This document shows positions 21,641 to 33,409 of a stretch of 64,000 bases of DNA, piece after piece. This DNA comes from Angiostrongylus vasorum (taxonomy: Eukaryota; Nematoda; Chromadorea; Rhabditida; Metastrongylidae). The notes under the pieces were generated by a model. That model had not been told where the DNA came from, ran no database searches, and saw only the letters and a program-made list of their open reading frames with translations. The translations under genes and the position numbers were made by a program. The DNA lies in assembly GCA_018806985.1 (NCBI GenBank), contig JADANN010000462.1, positions 434,001-498,000 of the forward strand, given 5' to 3'. Positions within the stretch are counted from its first letter, which is position 1. Each line of letters begins with the position of its first letter.

Positions 21641-23125
21641 TTTTGAGAAACCAGAGCGTCTAAGGTGTTGTGAGGACGACAGAATTGTAGAAGAGACTTT
21701 GCTTTATCGTCCTGTGGTTATGAATGATATGTATGGCATTATTTGCTATGTGTGCTATGGTCCATTGTCCAAATGCATTGCTGTCAGCGTTTTGAACTAC
21801 CTCACGCCTTGTGTCGAGTCTCGATGTTCTTCATGTCTGCACCATTCAATTTACAATGAAAGTAACAGTAAACTGCTAATCAAAATATCGGCCAATGAAG
21901 TTTTTTCGAGAAAAGGTTTTTTGTAAACCGTTCAGTGTGAAGAGCGGCCTTCCTGGTCTCATCCTTACTGTTTAGAGCTGCTTTCGACTAGCTATCAAAT
22001 TAGTGTACATACTACGGTGAAAAAAGGATTCTGTAGTCCTGATTCCCATATAATCTTTATTAGGAATCAATTTCATTACCGCATACTGGATGTCACACTC
22101 CTTAAGGATCCGGTTGCATTGAAAGTTTATTGATCCGACGTTCATTTCATTCGTGATATGGCAGATCGGTCGGCGCGAATTGATGTCAGCTCGCTTTTTT
22201 TCCCATTCGTTTATTTCGGCATATGGAGGTTTTTTCTCGCTGATTTTTGCATTCTACTGGTTAGCTTATCGAGCACATCTTTTTCGCTTAGAGAAACTGT
22301 TTCTTGGACGAGTCTGATCGCCAGACCACTGAGATTGTTGCTAGTGAAGATTGCAGAAGGATGTTTATCCGCTGCTCAAACATTCTTTGGCTTCAAATTT
22401 CAAGTGACACAAAGATTCTTCAGATTCATGTATGAATCTCTTCGTAGGCAAGAAGCAAATCGGTTGGCGTATTTTAGTTTAAAATCGCTGTTCGTGCAGG
22501 AATAATGAGGCGGTGGTTGGTTGCGGCCACCGCATGGCATTTCACGGCTGAGTCCAAGTGTTGATATTTTCTAAATTATTTTATTAACATTTTACAACCT
22601 TAATCTTCTCCACATCTTATCATTTAATCAGTTTTTGATGGGTTCAAGAGGATCGTCTTACCAATTTCCGAGGTTTCTACAACTGTTATTGAAATTCTTA
22701 GCAACATGTTTGTTCAGACCCTAATGAATAGGATTGTTTTGGATAATATGTTGGCGTATTTACACTGCATATTTGCTTATTGATTGGCCTAGAAAACTTT
22801 TTGGGAACTCAAAAACGTTTGGACTCAGAAAGTTATTTGCTGAAGTCTTCGAAAGATTTTTTGTGAACTCTTTCTATATTATGTGTTTGTATAAGTTGCT
22901 CAACTACTCGACGGTTGCCTGCTGTTACTGTTTCACTGGGGCTCAAGAAATTGCGAAGCTGCTGAACTATGCTGTTGAGAACTTCTTCTTTCTTTTAAGT
23001 GCTGATGTTTTTGCAGTCCCTTAAGGTCTAACCAATATCGAAAACATTTATGGTTGTCGTACAAAGTCTATTTTTTTTCATGGTGAAACTTGTCTTATCA
23101 GAGCAAATCGTTCTCTCTACTATTG
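21641..23125. other. No recognised gene
   Basis: The longest frame is 22158-22505 (plus, 115 codons). It is Phe/Leu-rich and hydrophobic but has no known motif and lies in AT/T-rich sequence, so it is probably not coding. Confidence 0.3.
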
Positions 23126-23129
23126 CTGA

Positions 23130-23320
23130 TGGATCGATGGAACTAGCTGAGAGACAGGCGAAACGAAGGGCCCACATGGTGCGATGGTGAACGCGTTACT
23201 CCCCGGAAAGAACAATAACGCGTTCGTTCCCCACCGTAGACACCTGCGGTCCGGAGTTTTGCAAATGTCTCAGCATCATTGTGGTTGTTTCACAAATAAT
23301 ACCGTGCCGTGAAAACTTGT
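23130..23320 (-). repeat. Short repeat family A, single unit
   Basis: It contains GGCGAAACGAAGG, CACATGGTGCGATGGTGAACGCG, GCGTTCGTTCCCCACCG, CGGTCCGGAGTTTTGCAAATG, TCTCAGCATCATTGTGG and a tail with ACCGTGCCGTGAAAA. It is one of the best preserved single copies. Confidence 0.7.
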
Positions 23321-24289
23321 AAAAGACAATAAATAAAAAAGTGAACATCGTTCTCTCTAATGTTTAGTGGGAACACACTTGATAAAATCTACTCGCTTCG
23401 TTTCCGCTCACGTCGTACTGAACGTTCCTTTCGAGCTCTTTTCTTTTGGAACTTGAGATCTGACCCATGTAACTGATTACCTGTTGTTGAGGTTATGTGG
23501 CACGTAACTGCAGTACAAACTCTCGAACAGTAATGCATAAATGGGATTCAGTTTGTCCTACAGTAAACTGGTGCAAATTGCGTGCCAATCGTCAACTGAG
23601 GTCTCCCGTTCGAAAGTTGGCTTTAAAGAAGTTAAAGAAGTTACGTGGTCGCGTAGGGGTTAAATGGTTGGATAGCCTGTTCGTCTTCTGACAGTTCACA
23701 GCACTCCCATTCTCTTCGTTATCTTGCATCTATCATTTGTAAAAGGGGTGCAGTCTTTCTCTGAGCTTAACTATTGCTTAAGCATCACCGATGTTCTGTA
23801 TAAAGTGACATGCTGCATATTGTTCGACTATGGTTTCCGTTGAAATCCCGGAACACCCGTGCGAGGGCGTACCGAGGTCTTCACCGGCAGTCGCACTCCC
23901 TTGTGAATCGCAGGAAAGATTCCCGCCTTGCGGCTGGGATACTTCCAAAATCATGGCGATTTCTACTATTTTTTTTTGACCGATCGTTTGGAAAAGAGGT
24001 GTGTTCCTGTTCGGAAGTAGTTTCGAAAATTGTGTTTTCTGTAGCATCTGTAGAAGATGTACAGCGATGTGTCATAAAAAGTGAAAAAAATGTTAATCGG
24101 AGGCTTTCCACGGTGATTAAAATGGTGAGTTTGTGTGGTTAGTTTTGTAAATTGAGTTTCATTTCATTTTAGTGTGGTGCGAAGGACTAATGAAAGCACG
24201 TGGATTTTAACAATTTGGTTTTTAGCATTTTTCGATAATTATGTGTTTGTTAAACGTAAAACTGTGGTCTGCATGTAAAGTCCTGGTTT
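23321..24289. other. No recognised gene
   Basis: Overlapping frames on both strands around 23780-24140 match nothing known. A good-looking donor (AAATG|GTGAGT) at 24122-24131 hints at a spliced transcript, but I could not connect it to the downstream gene. Confidence 0.3.
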
Positions 24290-24620
24290 GAACGCGTCAC
24301 GCACCGACCAAACTCTCCTTCACTTCGGGGTCGGGAAATACTAGACTTGCCAAGAATCAGCTCATTATCTGTAGTCAACGAAAGCTGGGAACAGTTGCAA
24401 TGTTAGTTGGTCTGAGAACGCCACAGCACCAGCATATAGGATTCCAGATAGAATGGGCTCAGTTAGCAACGACATTCATGAAGAAGACCATAAACTCCTT
24501 TAGCAAGAACTGAACCTTATGCAAGATGGGAAGGTCTTTGTGTAAGGAAGCTAATTGAATTTCAGGAAGTGTTGGGATCAGCGGAATGTGTGATGCAGAT
24601 AGTGTAGGAATTTGGTTCAA
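24290..24620 (+). repeat. tRNA-headed short repeat (family D), diverged
   Basis: It keeps family D landmarks (ACTCTCCTTCACTTCGGGGTCGG, AGCAACGACATTCATGAAG, GTGTTGGGATCAGCGGAATG) but is more diverged than the copies at 29410 and 38190. Confidence 0.45.
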
Positions 24621-24847
24621 TTTTCGAAACGAAATGGTCCTTGATTACGAAGATGAGGTATCACTGAAGAAATGAGAGTTTATTACGTTAGCCATTATGA
24701 TGCGACTTTACGTTTTCGACGTCATGGCTTGAAGTTATGGAAGAATTAAATGCGGAACAGAGTGTTGCAGTGACCTAAAGTCTTGCCAGTACGCAATGCA
24801 CCGTGTTTCCCCATTGTTTGTTAATCGTATGCAATTCACAAAGGTAC

Positions 24848-25050
24848 ATGTGACGCAGTGGTTAGAGCTGCACCACAATACGCAGATGGTCTTTGGTTCG
24901 CTCCCACGCTTTTAGCTGAGCAAACTCTCTGCTTCTACCGTGTTGGCAGTGGTAACAGACTAGTCTGGGAGATACGAGCATTCATCTGACACATCGGACT
25001 TCCTTAAGTCATTCTACAGGCCATGTATGCATTGGAATCGATCAACATCA
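24848..25050 (+). repeat. tRNA-headed short repeat (family B), diverged
   Basis: The head TGTGACGCAGTGGTTAGAGC is a good tRNA box A, and TTGGTTCGCTCCCACGC fits box B. The tail includes TGGGAGATACGAGCATTC and the family ATGCATTGGAATCGAT end. Confidence 0.55.
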
Positions 25051-25376
25051 GATGCCATCTTTTAATCACAGGTGGAAATTCGTGTTGTGGTAGAGCAGTG
25101 ATTCTAAATGATGATGCTTCCTTAAAGTTTATAAGAAACCAAGATTTTATCAGGTCACACTATTATCTGTGTTATCTATTTTTTGCTATCTCTTTATCAA
25201 ACGTCTTCATAACTTTGCATATTATTGAGTGGGAGCTCTTTGTTATAGCTCTTAACTTTTTGTGTGGTGATACTGTATTTGCATGGAGAAACATGTATAT
25301 TCTGCGGAAATGTAGTAGCTATCCTTGTCTCTCATACGGCCTGTGTTTACATTTTTCAAACAAAATCGAGTTTTAG

Positions 25377-28300
25377 ATGATTATATCGTTGGGTCCTCGA
25401 ATGTTCAGCCGTAGCGCCAAGTCGTTTTTTGTAAGTTATTTCCAACGTTTCTCTTTTCACTTCTCCACTGTCTTGTAAAGATTGGAAACTCGAACCTTTC
25501 CTGTTTTAAACACAGTATATTTAGGACTAGGGCAAAGCACAGTCTACCTGATCTTCCATACGACTACAATGCCCTGGAACCTGTCATCTGCAGTGAAATA
25601 ATGCAGCTACATCATCAGAAACATCATGCTACTTATGTTAATAACCTGAATGTATGTGAAGAGAAGATACACAGTGCTCTATCGAAAGGTATATGTGATG
25701 TACCAAGATGACCAGTCATGGATCGAAATGACCATTCTCACTTTCTTCATCGACGATTGTATTTGGAGTACACAAGGTTTTTAGGTAACGTAAAAGATGC
25801 AATCGCTCTACAGCCTGCGTTGAAATTCAATGGTGGTGGCCATATTAACCATTCTATCTTTTGGACAAATCTAGCCAAAGATGGGGGAGAGCCCAGTGCT
25901 GAGCTTATGACAGCAGTAAAGGTAGGGTTGGCGTATCGTAGAAAGAGTAGTGAGGGTTTTTTTAGCATATAAAGATTTTCTTCAAATGCGTTATATTTTT
26001 TAGTGAACTAAAGAGCAAGAACATTAATCTTTATTATCAGTAGAGTAGTAGTAATGTGCTCTATTGCTATATCTATAAAATCGTCTGTGAGCATTCACAT
26101 GAGACTAGAATCGTCTGCAAAATACCACCCGATGGATGTAGCCATAGGGCGTTGACTGGTCTCCATATCTGGACCAGGTTTTGATATGGAGCAGCAGAGA
26201 CTCTCATGGTATCAGAAGCGGATTTAGACAAGGGATTTCAAATTTGGGGTTGTTGTAAGTCATTATTCCCATATATTGACCTCTTGGGAAGCTGGACTTC
26301 GATAATTCAATACTCAGTTTACCCTTCCTGAACCCTTTACTGAAAAATAAGTGGTCGATGAATAAAATTTTTGGGATGTGAAGTAGTTGTTCGTTCAAAA
26401 CATCTTCCAGGTTGGTATTTCATATTCCATGGCTTTAAATTGGAAGCTCTCGACGACCCAGTTGTTGCTCCTACACATTCTTTATCTATGTAGCCTTTCT
26501 TTTTCTTCGACAAAAACGGTTATTTTACTACTAAATTAGTATTCAGTATTCAACAAATTCTCACCTGAGGAGTTAATCTGCTACCATAGAGCTCAGTCGA
26601 AGCTGCTAATAATGGTGTCTTCTAAATATTGTTACATTGTTGCAAAACATTTTGTCTTTTATAACTACTGAGCTCTCAGTTCTCATAGAATATTCATTGG
26701 ATCGATCTTTCTAATTTTATTTTATTTCCAGTTTCTTCCTAAAGGCGTTGCATTTTGGCAAGTTTATTCGTAACATTTATGATTTTTTTTTTGGAAGTTT
26801 TTGAGTTAGGATTGTTGGTGCGGTGTTTGCACCACTAATTCGCTGACTCCTAGCGAGACTGTTTGATGAACTATATAGCAAATCCTGATTTATCCAGTAT
26901 TTTCCGTTCAAGGATTTGCCAATTTCCTTCATTTAACTCATAACGCGCGACCCTCAAATTTGCACGACTGCTGCATGAGATGACGCCTGATTTCATGTCG
27001 ATTATGAACTTCTCGGACAATAGACGATGATTTCCTGATAACTTGCGGATTTGAAGAGTTGAGAATGCGAAGGGGTTATGTAAGGAGGTTACCCCTATCA
27101 ATCCAAGGATATGCATGATCTGTATGCTACAATTCGCTGTGTGTTACCATAGCCCATTGTGTAACCACATTGCTGTCAGCATTTGGAAGTGTTTTATAGA
27201 TTATAAAACGGTGAGAGTTTAAAGAAGCATGCGATTGAGCTTTAGGTTAAGAGTCCTTCCGTTGAGGTTATGAAAGTATATAGTCAAATAGATTTTGGAT
27301 CAGTTTGACCTTTCCAGGCTCAAAGGGGGAAAGGCGAAACCGCCAAACGCTAGCAGTTCTCGAATAAATGTTGTCTTAACGACGTTGTGCCTATTCATCA
27401 AGAAAACGCAGTTTTTCAAAACTTTCTTGTTTACAAATGCTTCTACCTCACCATATCTTTATTTAAAAAATGACATCACTTCAATTCGCGTGCTTCAGAA
27501 TGATTTCGGATCACTCGAGAAAATGCAAGATCTCTTGTCCGCTGCCACGATTGCCGTGCAAGGCTCTGGTTGGGGCTGGCTTGGTTACTGCCCTAATGCA
27601 AAGAGGCTAAAGGTAATTATGCTTTTTTATGTATTTATTACATAGGGAGCGTGTAGCGCAATGATCTGTGGTGCCCTGCAGTACACATCGGATCGATCAG
27701 ATGCCCCAGGCTCACAAGCGTTACATCCTTCCGTAGTGGGGAGATTGATAGCAGACCTATCTGGGAGCATAACAGCACTGGCTCGACACATCGGTAGGCA
27801 ACCGTGGGTCATTGTATAGGCCAGATATGCGTTCAGTCAACTCTAACGATGCTTAGTGAAGTCGAATGCATAGCGCATCCCTAAAGGATTGGTCAGCGTG
27901 GAGAGCTATATCCTGTGTCCTTTATCTATCACTTGACTTCTGTTGGATTGATTTCCTTGCATCCACCATCCACAAGTTTTTCGAACCTTTCGCATCTGGT
28001 TTCCGCTGCTGCTTGACTGTTGTCGTCGTCTTAATGAATGTTATCAGATGGTGGTCGAGTGATTTCCTTCTTGAGTTTCGACATTGCCAGGTTAGAGCGT
28101 TTTTACATGGATTGGAGAAATTGGACAGCTGCCCTCCAACAATGCCAATTTTCGGATCCCTCAGGGAAGAGGGACTTGGAGGGCCCGCAGTGGAGTTGAA
28201 CTAGTGCCTGACTAGGATGAATCGTGTTCTCAATGAACAGGATCATTACCTCTGTGCTATTCGCTGCCTTTATAAAGTTTGGCTTTTTTTAAACTATTTG

Positions 28301-28529
28301 GTTTGTTCATTTTCTTGAATTTCAATGAAACTCTGTTCAGATTGCAACGTGTGCCAACCAAGATCCTCTAGAGCCGACAACTGGGCTGATTCCACTATTT
28401 GGAATTGATGTTTGGGAACATGCATATTATCTACAGTATAAGAACGTTCGCCCAGATTATGTGAAAGCGATCTGGAAAATTGTCAACTGGAAGAATGTCA
28501 GCGAGAGATTTGCTAAAGCGAAACAGTAG
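25377..28529 (+). CDS. sod-2-like: Mitochondrial manganese superoxide dismutase
   Basis: Certain exons are 25525-25688, 25785-25921, 27499-27612 and 28341-28529 (stop). They give about 197 mature residues, against 198 in human MnSOD, and are phase-consistent with GT-AG introns. The mature start [11 protein letters not shown] is exact for the family. Metal ligands by mature numbering are His26 (in QLHHQKHH), His74 equivalent (in GHINHSIFW), and Asp and His in [17 protein letters not shown]. Second-shell His30 and Tyr34 are present, as is QGSGWGWLG. The enzyme converts superoxide to peroxide in the mitochondrial matrix. A candidate first exon begins with ATG at 25377, right after a TTTTAG acceptor-like site, and encodes an Arg/Ser-rich presequence ([15 protein letters not shown]). 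Ending it at 25420 gives the right phase but a weak donor, while the strong donor GTAAGT at 25431 gives the wrong phase. The symbol follows the worm gene naming; sod-3-type is also possible. Introns 3 and 4 hold repeats. Confidence 0.95.
25922..27149 (+). other. Intron 3 of the superoxide dismutase gene, first part
   Basis: Non-coding; the intron spans 25922-27498. Frames here (for example 26871-27116 minus) match nothing known. Confidence 0.5.
27150..27400 (+). repeat. Penelope-type tail fragment in an intron
   Basis: It matches the tail copies at 32520-32700 and 40670-40860: ATAAAACGGTGAG..TTTA, then TTTGACCTTTCCAGGCTC, then GGCGAAACCGCCAAACGC. The core CTGANGA is lost here (CTCAAAGG), so it is a decayed copy. 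Confidence 0.6.
27640..27925 (+). repeat. tRNA-headed short repeat (family B) in superoxide dismutase intron 4
   Basis: The head GTGTAGCGCAATGATCTGTGG is followed by CGATCAGATGCCCCAGGCTC. The tail contains ATCTGGGAGCATAACAGCAC, ACATCGGTAGGC, GCGTTCAGTCAACTC and CGCATCCCTAAAGG. It lies wholly inside intron 4 (27613-28340). Confidence 0.7.
27935..28280 (-). repeat. tRNA-headed short repeat (family D) in superoxide dismutase intron 4
   Basis: Minus-strand copy. TTGCATCCACCATCCACAAG and CATCTGGTTTCCGCTGCTGC mark the tail, and a tRNA-like head lies near 28200-28270 (TGGAGTTGAACTAGTGCC). It follows the family B copy immediately. Confidence 0.55.
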
Positions 28530-29409
28530 TTACGACGTCAACTACGGTTTTGCAGCATTTCGTACGTGTTTAGTCATGTGTGTAGCTTAGTGTAAATAGC
28601 TTTTGTACAGTGAGCTTATTAAATCTTTTATGTCGTTTAATTTAATATTTTATACCTTTCAAACAAATGTAGTGCAGTGCATCGCAAATGGACCGTGAGT
28701 TTTATTATGACACAATACCCATCCATAGCTGGAATGCCGATGAAAATACTTGTTTGTTTGCCAGTGCATTAACACCACATGGGTTAAGAATTTTGTCAGT
28801 CACGAGATTAAGGATTAGGGGGACGAAAGAGCTATCTCACGATGGCACTTCCCACCAAGGAAATGGATCTGCGTAGTCTTGATGCTCAGGGTGGCGTTGG
28901 GCGTTTATCTGAAATATAAAGTCTTTGTGAGTCGTTATGGATCAAGGTCCCGTCATGTCGATCGTTGCCAAATATCTAATCACTTTATTTCATGATTTGT
29001 ATAGAGTAGCATAGTGGATCAACTATGTGCCCGGGTAGATTTTTACAGAACGAAAGTGAAAAGAGAAGTTTTCAGAGGTGCGGAAGTGTTGCGATATTGG
29101 TTTCGTAAGACAATATTACATACTTAATCAACCAGTCATAGATTTTCTGTGAGTAAGAGAGCATCGCTATTGAGCTAAAGTAGGTTAAAATACCTGGTGG
29201 TATCTGACAAGACGATTGAGGCTAAGATGATAAATAGGCCTTCTTTCTCCACTTTCCACATAATAGTACGTGGAATCAGCTATGCATCGCTTGCGAATTG
29301 GATAGTGCCTGAAGGATTTACTTTTCACGTAAGGTGAACCTCTACCAGTTTCCTGTCAATTTCCAAACTTTTAAGAGAGCATGATGTAGAATAAGGGACG
29401 GATAGCGAA
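28530..29409. other. 3' flank of superoxide dismutase, no other gene
   Basis: An ATTAAA poly(A)-type signal lies near 28618. A 62-codon frame at 28688-28876 has no recognisable motif. Nothing else was seen. Confidence 0.4.
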
Positions 29410-29775
29410 GTTGTGGTTATGCTTTTTATGACAAAAACAGTGCTAGTTCGACTCCACGCCAGACTCACCAAACTTCCTATTCCTTCGGAGTTTGGAGACT
29501 GATGCTAGGCTTCTCTGCGACAGGCTCACTGCTTATAATCCACCTGGGAACGCATTAATACGGATATGCCAAGGCTCCAGGAAGGATCGACCGTACCAAC
29601 ATTCAACGACTTTCATAATGAAGACAAAAATCCTCAAATAGCAGCCGACTTGAAAAGTAGATGTTCGAAGACTTCGCGAATGGTGAATGCGAGGAAACGA
29701 ATCGATTGCTCGTGGTGCTTAAATCCGGGCAGTAGATATGAAGACGGGTCACACAAAATTAAAAATGAAAAGTGT
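29410..29775 (+). repeat. tRNA-headed short repeat (family D)
   Basis: The head has AGTGCTAGTTCGACTCC (box B like). The body has ACGCCAGACTCACC, GCTAGGCTTCTCTGCG, CGCATTAATACGGATATGCC and AACGACTTTCATAATGAAG. The tail has AAGTAGATGTTCGAAGAC and AGATATGAAGACGGGTC. Confidence 0.65.
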
Positions 29776-30539
29776 AGGGATTTATACTATCTGTTGTTCT
29801 TCTTTATCATCAATGGATCAAGCAACATGTAACATCTACATTCCTTTATCGTGACGGAATCTGGCGGTGTGATTCCATGCTCTTACGGAATTTCAAGGAG
29901 AAATCTTGTTGCTGTAACGATAGTTTAGTGAGTAATTCACATTTTCCAGTCATCATTTTGGAACGGCTCCTGCATACAGCTGTGACGTTCCTCACTTTCC
30001 GTTCTCTTTTTTTACTCGATGACTTCCACCACTGTTCAGTAGTGGCCCAAATGTGGTCGGTAGAACTTGAGTCATTTTCACACTGCGAATCCCCCGTCGA
30101 TTTCGTCTCTCGAAGGACACTAGCGGAAGGAATGGTGAGCCGGAGATGCTAGTCGTAAGCACTTTTTTATTCAAATTGCTTCCACCGTATATATGCACGT
30201 ATTGCTGCACGTACAGTTGAAAACAAGCTATGTTTGCTCTATCTTGTTAGCACGCGATTTTACAATAATTGTCAGTAAAGAGGCTAATTTTCCTTGTCCT
30301 CAAGTTTCAGATCTCACACTCTTCTCTTCTTGTTCAAAAGGATTATAAAGAATTATTATCTCTTACTGTTTCCATCATTAAGTTCTCAAACGCGGTTCCT
30401 AAAAGTTCGGTCAGTCAGTTAATCTTTCGTATCTTCTTGTTGAACCGCTCTTCCAAGTCATTAATATCCATGTTACATGCGTAGTGCAGGCTGTAATATT
30501 GCTGCGGTGCTCACCAGGAGTGGTTATGACATTATCGAT
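29776..30539. other. No recognised gene
   Basis: Frames of 70-90 codons on both strands without known motifs. Confidence 0.35.
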
Positions 30540-30810
30540 GGCTAGATAGTCTAAAAATTTTGTCCTGTCAAAATATTATTGCTCGTCTGGAGGGTTTTGG
30601 TGATGAGGATGTGGTCTAGAGCGGCAGACTTCCTACGAAACCCAGCTTCTTGACCATAAAAAAGCTGGGAGATAGACAATTGTTAATATCATGTAGATCT
30701 CTTCTATTGTTCGTTATGGTAATGCCAGTGGTTTCTGCCATACTGTTTATCGTACTTCAACAAATATTTCATGAACCAGTCCGTGGAATACAATTTCCGA
30801 GTTTTTAAGG
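30540..30810 (-). mobile_element. LINE reverse transcriptase fragment, minus strand
   Basis: Reading the minus strand gives QEAGFRRKSAALDHILITKT, a classic LINE reverse-transcriptase block (QAGFR..RS..DHI) found between motifs 0 and A. Only this short piece is recognisable. It may belong to a LINE family different from the RTE copies in this window. Confidence 0.6.
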
Positions 30811-31934
30811 TGTTCTCGTTCTATGCTGGTGTGGCGAATTTGTCGTTGTTCGCGTTATACGATGGGGTGAAATACATTAGCATGTGAACTTAATTCTCGT
30901 AAACTAAATTATCAGACTAGAGAATGTCAAATGGCTTCAACTTCTCCGGCGACGCCGCCGAGGTTTCTGCGATTGCCTTTAATTTTTAGTACACCACACA
31001 TCCGCTTCTTCCCTGTTTCATATCATTTCTTCCGCTTCTTTGTGCTGACTGAAAGTCTGGTCTCGTTCGATTTTCGTGAGACCTCGCTGGCATATCAGAT
31101 TTCGAATGGTTAAGGAAGGACGACAGTGAGTTTTGAGCCATCATAGTTCCCGGTACAGTCAGTAGTATGTTTGATGTGACAAGTTCTTGGCGTCTTGTCC
31201 ATCTATACTTTCACAGAATACAATAGTATGGGCTACATGAGGAACTCTCTAAAAAACGTTTTCTTTTTTTCAAAGACATGTACATTTTGTATTTAACAGT
31301 TCATAATCTCTCAGTATGAGCACTCACCTATAAGAGCCATTTGCAGTTTTGTAGACTAGAGTCAAGACTAACTCTTCTTCGAGGTCATCAAGATAGGAAT
31401 TGCTTGTCATCTGCAGTTGCAATGTTAGCTCCACAATTTCACAAACCTTGCTATTCTGTGCGATTACCGATTTGCTCTAGCCTAATCTTGGGTTCCATTA
31501 GTACGATGTTGAAAAATACGACTTAGTTATAAGGCTTAAAATTCGTCTCAGGGACATTTGAAAAATAAGAACACGTGTACCTCATGGTACAGCTTAAAAT
31601 CCGCTCGTTTCTCCACATTTCGTTCGGCCTTGGCAAAGTTGCAAATTCCGAGATAAATGCTTCTGGAATTTCACAGACGTCAAGGGTTATTAGGGCCATC
31701 GTTAGAGGTGCTCATTTCGCCATTCCTTGGCCAGATGCATTGCTCACGCCTGAGTCGGGTCATCGATAATTGTATCAAATCACAATTCCACGAAATAGCT
31801 TTTGAGGAAATACCTTTGAAGATTGGATGGATACCAGTATAAATGTTTTCCCATGTATGATGAAGATGAACATAAACAAAATACGTGCAATGCTTCGCGG
31901 GCGCTGCTCTCTATTAACCCAGCATTGTTTCATA
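30811..31934. other. No recognised gene
   Basis: Short frames (60-64 codons) without motifs. No repeat family I can match. Confidence 0.35.
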
Positions 31935-32760
31935 GGTGAGATTTTTTCTTATTGAGCGGACACGTGGTTGTCTATAACAATATCGATCCAATAATGGTTG
32001 GCGTTTCGACGCTTTCGTCTTCTTCAGACCCTGCAACGGCCAAGCTTACACGCAGTCAACTCGGTCAAACATTTTTATAACCCCATCAGAGGAATCTTAA
32101 CATCTTAAATTGTGATTGCACAGTGACCATATGCGTTCCGACATAGTGTATACAATCTTCTGTAAAGCCCTGACGACGAATACGTTGGTGAAATGGATAG
32201 ACCACTTCGTGTCCGTGAAAAGGGCACCTAATTGCAAAACTTGTAGTCAAACGAAACACTCCGCTAAATACGCATAGGGTGCAAAGGCATAATGGAAAAT
32301 ATTTCGAAGTAATATAACTATCCTCGCACAAGAACCTAGAACATCAAAGCGTAAAACTCTTCAAGCATTTTGCGTAAATTGCAAAAGTCCAGAAGTCGAC
32401 TGTAGGTCCTGTGATCACGCTTCACCTCGTTCCGCAACTCAGGCTGATTTTTTTTGACTCTGGAAGATACATTCCCTACCATGTATGCCTCTGTGCAGCT
32501 GGTCTCCATTGAATAACTGGAGGACTTGAAAAACAATAAAACGGTGAGTGTTTAGAAGAAGCTGTGTACTATGAGAATGGAATTCATGTATAGAGTTTTT
32601 TTTCGTTTGGGTTATGATGCTTAGCTGAGTAGATCGAATATCAATTTGACCTTTCCAGGGTCTGAAGAAGCCAAAACCACCGACGAAAGTCATCCAGTAT
32701 TGAATAGTAGTATAATAACAGCCTTTTCAAGAATAAAACACTTGCAATGCATTGGCACCA
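31935..32760 (+). mobile_element. Penelope-like element 3' fragment with terminal repeats
   Basis: An inverted terminal signature at 31999-32041 is followed at 32150-32440 by decayed GIY-YIG sequence (EYVGEMDRPLRVREKGT in a broken frame, then the conserved C-terminal end). A long tail (32440-32700) matches 40560-40860. Near 32656 is a decayed core, CTGAAGA..GACGAAAGTC. This is a second Penelope subfamily with its own tail. Confidence 0.75.
31999..32041 (-). ncRNA. Hammerhead-like core with compensatory stem II change
   Basis: On the minus strand: GCCGUU, seven bases (GCAGGGU), CUGAAGA, stem II A-GACG-AAAG-CGUC, GAAACG. Compared with 5611-5649 the stem changes GGCG/CGCC to GACG/CGUC, keeping pairing. 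That is the best evidence here for a conserved RNA fold. Confidence 0.5.
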
Positions 32761-33245
32761 TTCCCCCTGCACGCTGTATCTGGCCGGCTTTGCGCGCGTC
32801 CCATAGCGAAGCTTGTTCCGCTTTTTATATGGCAGCCATTTTGTTCTTTAACACTTTAGAGGTCAAGTGTCACTGACCTCCCTCAAATGAGTGATCTCGA
32901 GCCATTTAGTCGCGAGGCTACTTGGCGCGTTCTCAGGCGACGGACAGGGGGATAGTCGCCGAAGAAGAGAGACTTTTGCTTCCCTGAGACGCAGGTGGAT
33001 CCAGGAAATGGACTCCCTGCTTCTGCAGCATCGATTTGGTACATACCTTCTTTGTTAACGAGGACGTATTCAGGCATGCATTCGTGGGGATGTGTTCTCG
33101 TTTATTAGTATTGTATTTTACGAGTCAATTCGGCTACAAGCCTGTGCAACTAATTTTCAGGGAAGTACATGAGAGGCAGTTGGGTGTCGCCTCATACAAA
33201 TGAGCTACTCCATCAACTCTGGGAGAGGTTTGCAAGCTACCCATC
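32761..33245. other. No recognised gene; short repeat piece
   Basis: CTCCCTCAAATGAG...CGAGGCTACTTGGC near 32880-32935 resembles 11690-11730, which suggests a small dispersed repeat. No coding sequence was recognised. Confidence 0.35.
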
Positions 33246-33306
33246 AATATATATATATATATATATATACATATATATACATATATATATACATATATAT
33301 ATATAC

Positions 33307-33377
<71 letters not shown>
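33246..33377. repeat. AT / ATATATAC microsatellite
   Basis: About 130 bases of alternating AT with interspersed ATAC units. The apparent Ile-Tyr open frames across it are an artefact of the dinucleotide repeat. Confidence 0.97.
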
Positions 33378-33380
<3 letters not shown>

Positions 33381-33409
33381 GGGTTTCACACACTAAACAT
33401 AGTAATGTA

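Noticed and set aside
22158..22505. 115-codon plus-strand frame with hydrophobic stretches
   Set aside because: No motif, T-rich sequence gives Phe/Leu runs by chance, and no splice context.
25023..25376. 117-codon frame just upstream of superoxide dismutase
   Set aside because: It starts inside a tRNA-headed repeat and has no match. It ends right before the candidate presequence exon and does not continue into it.
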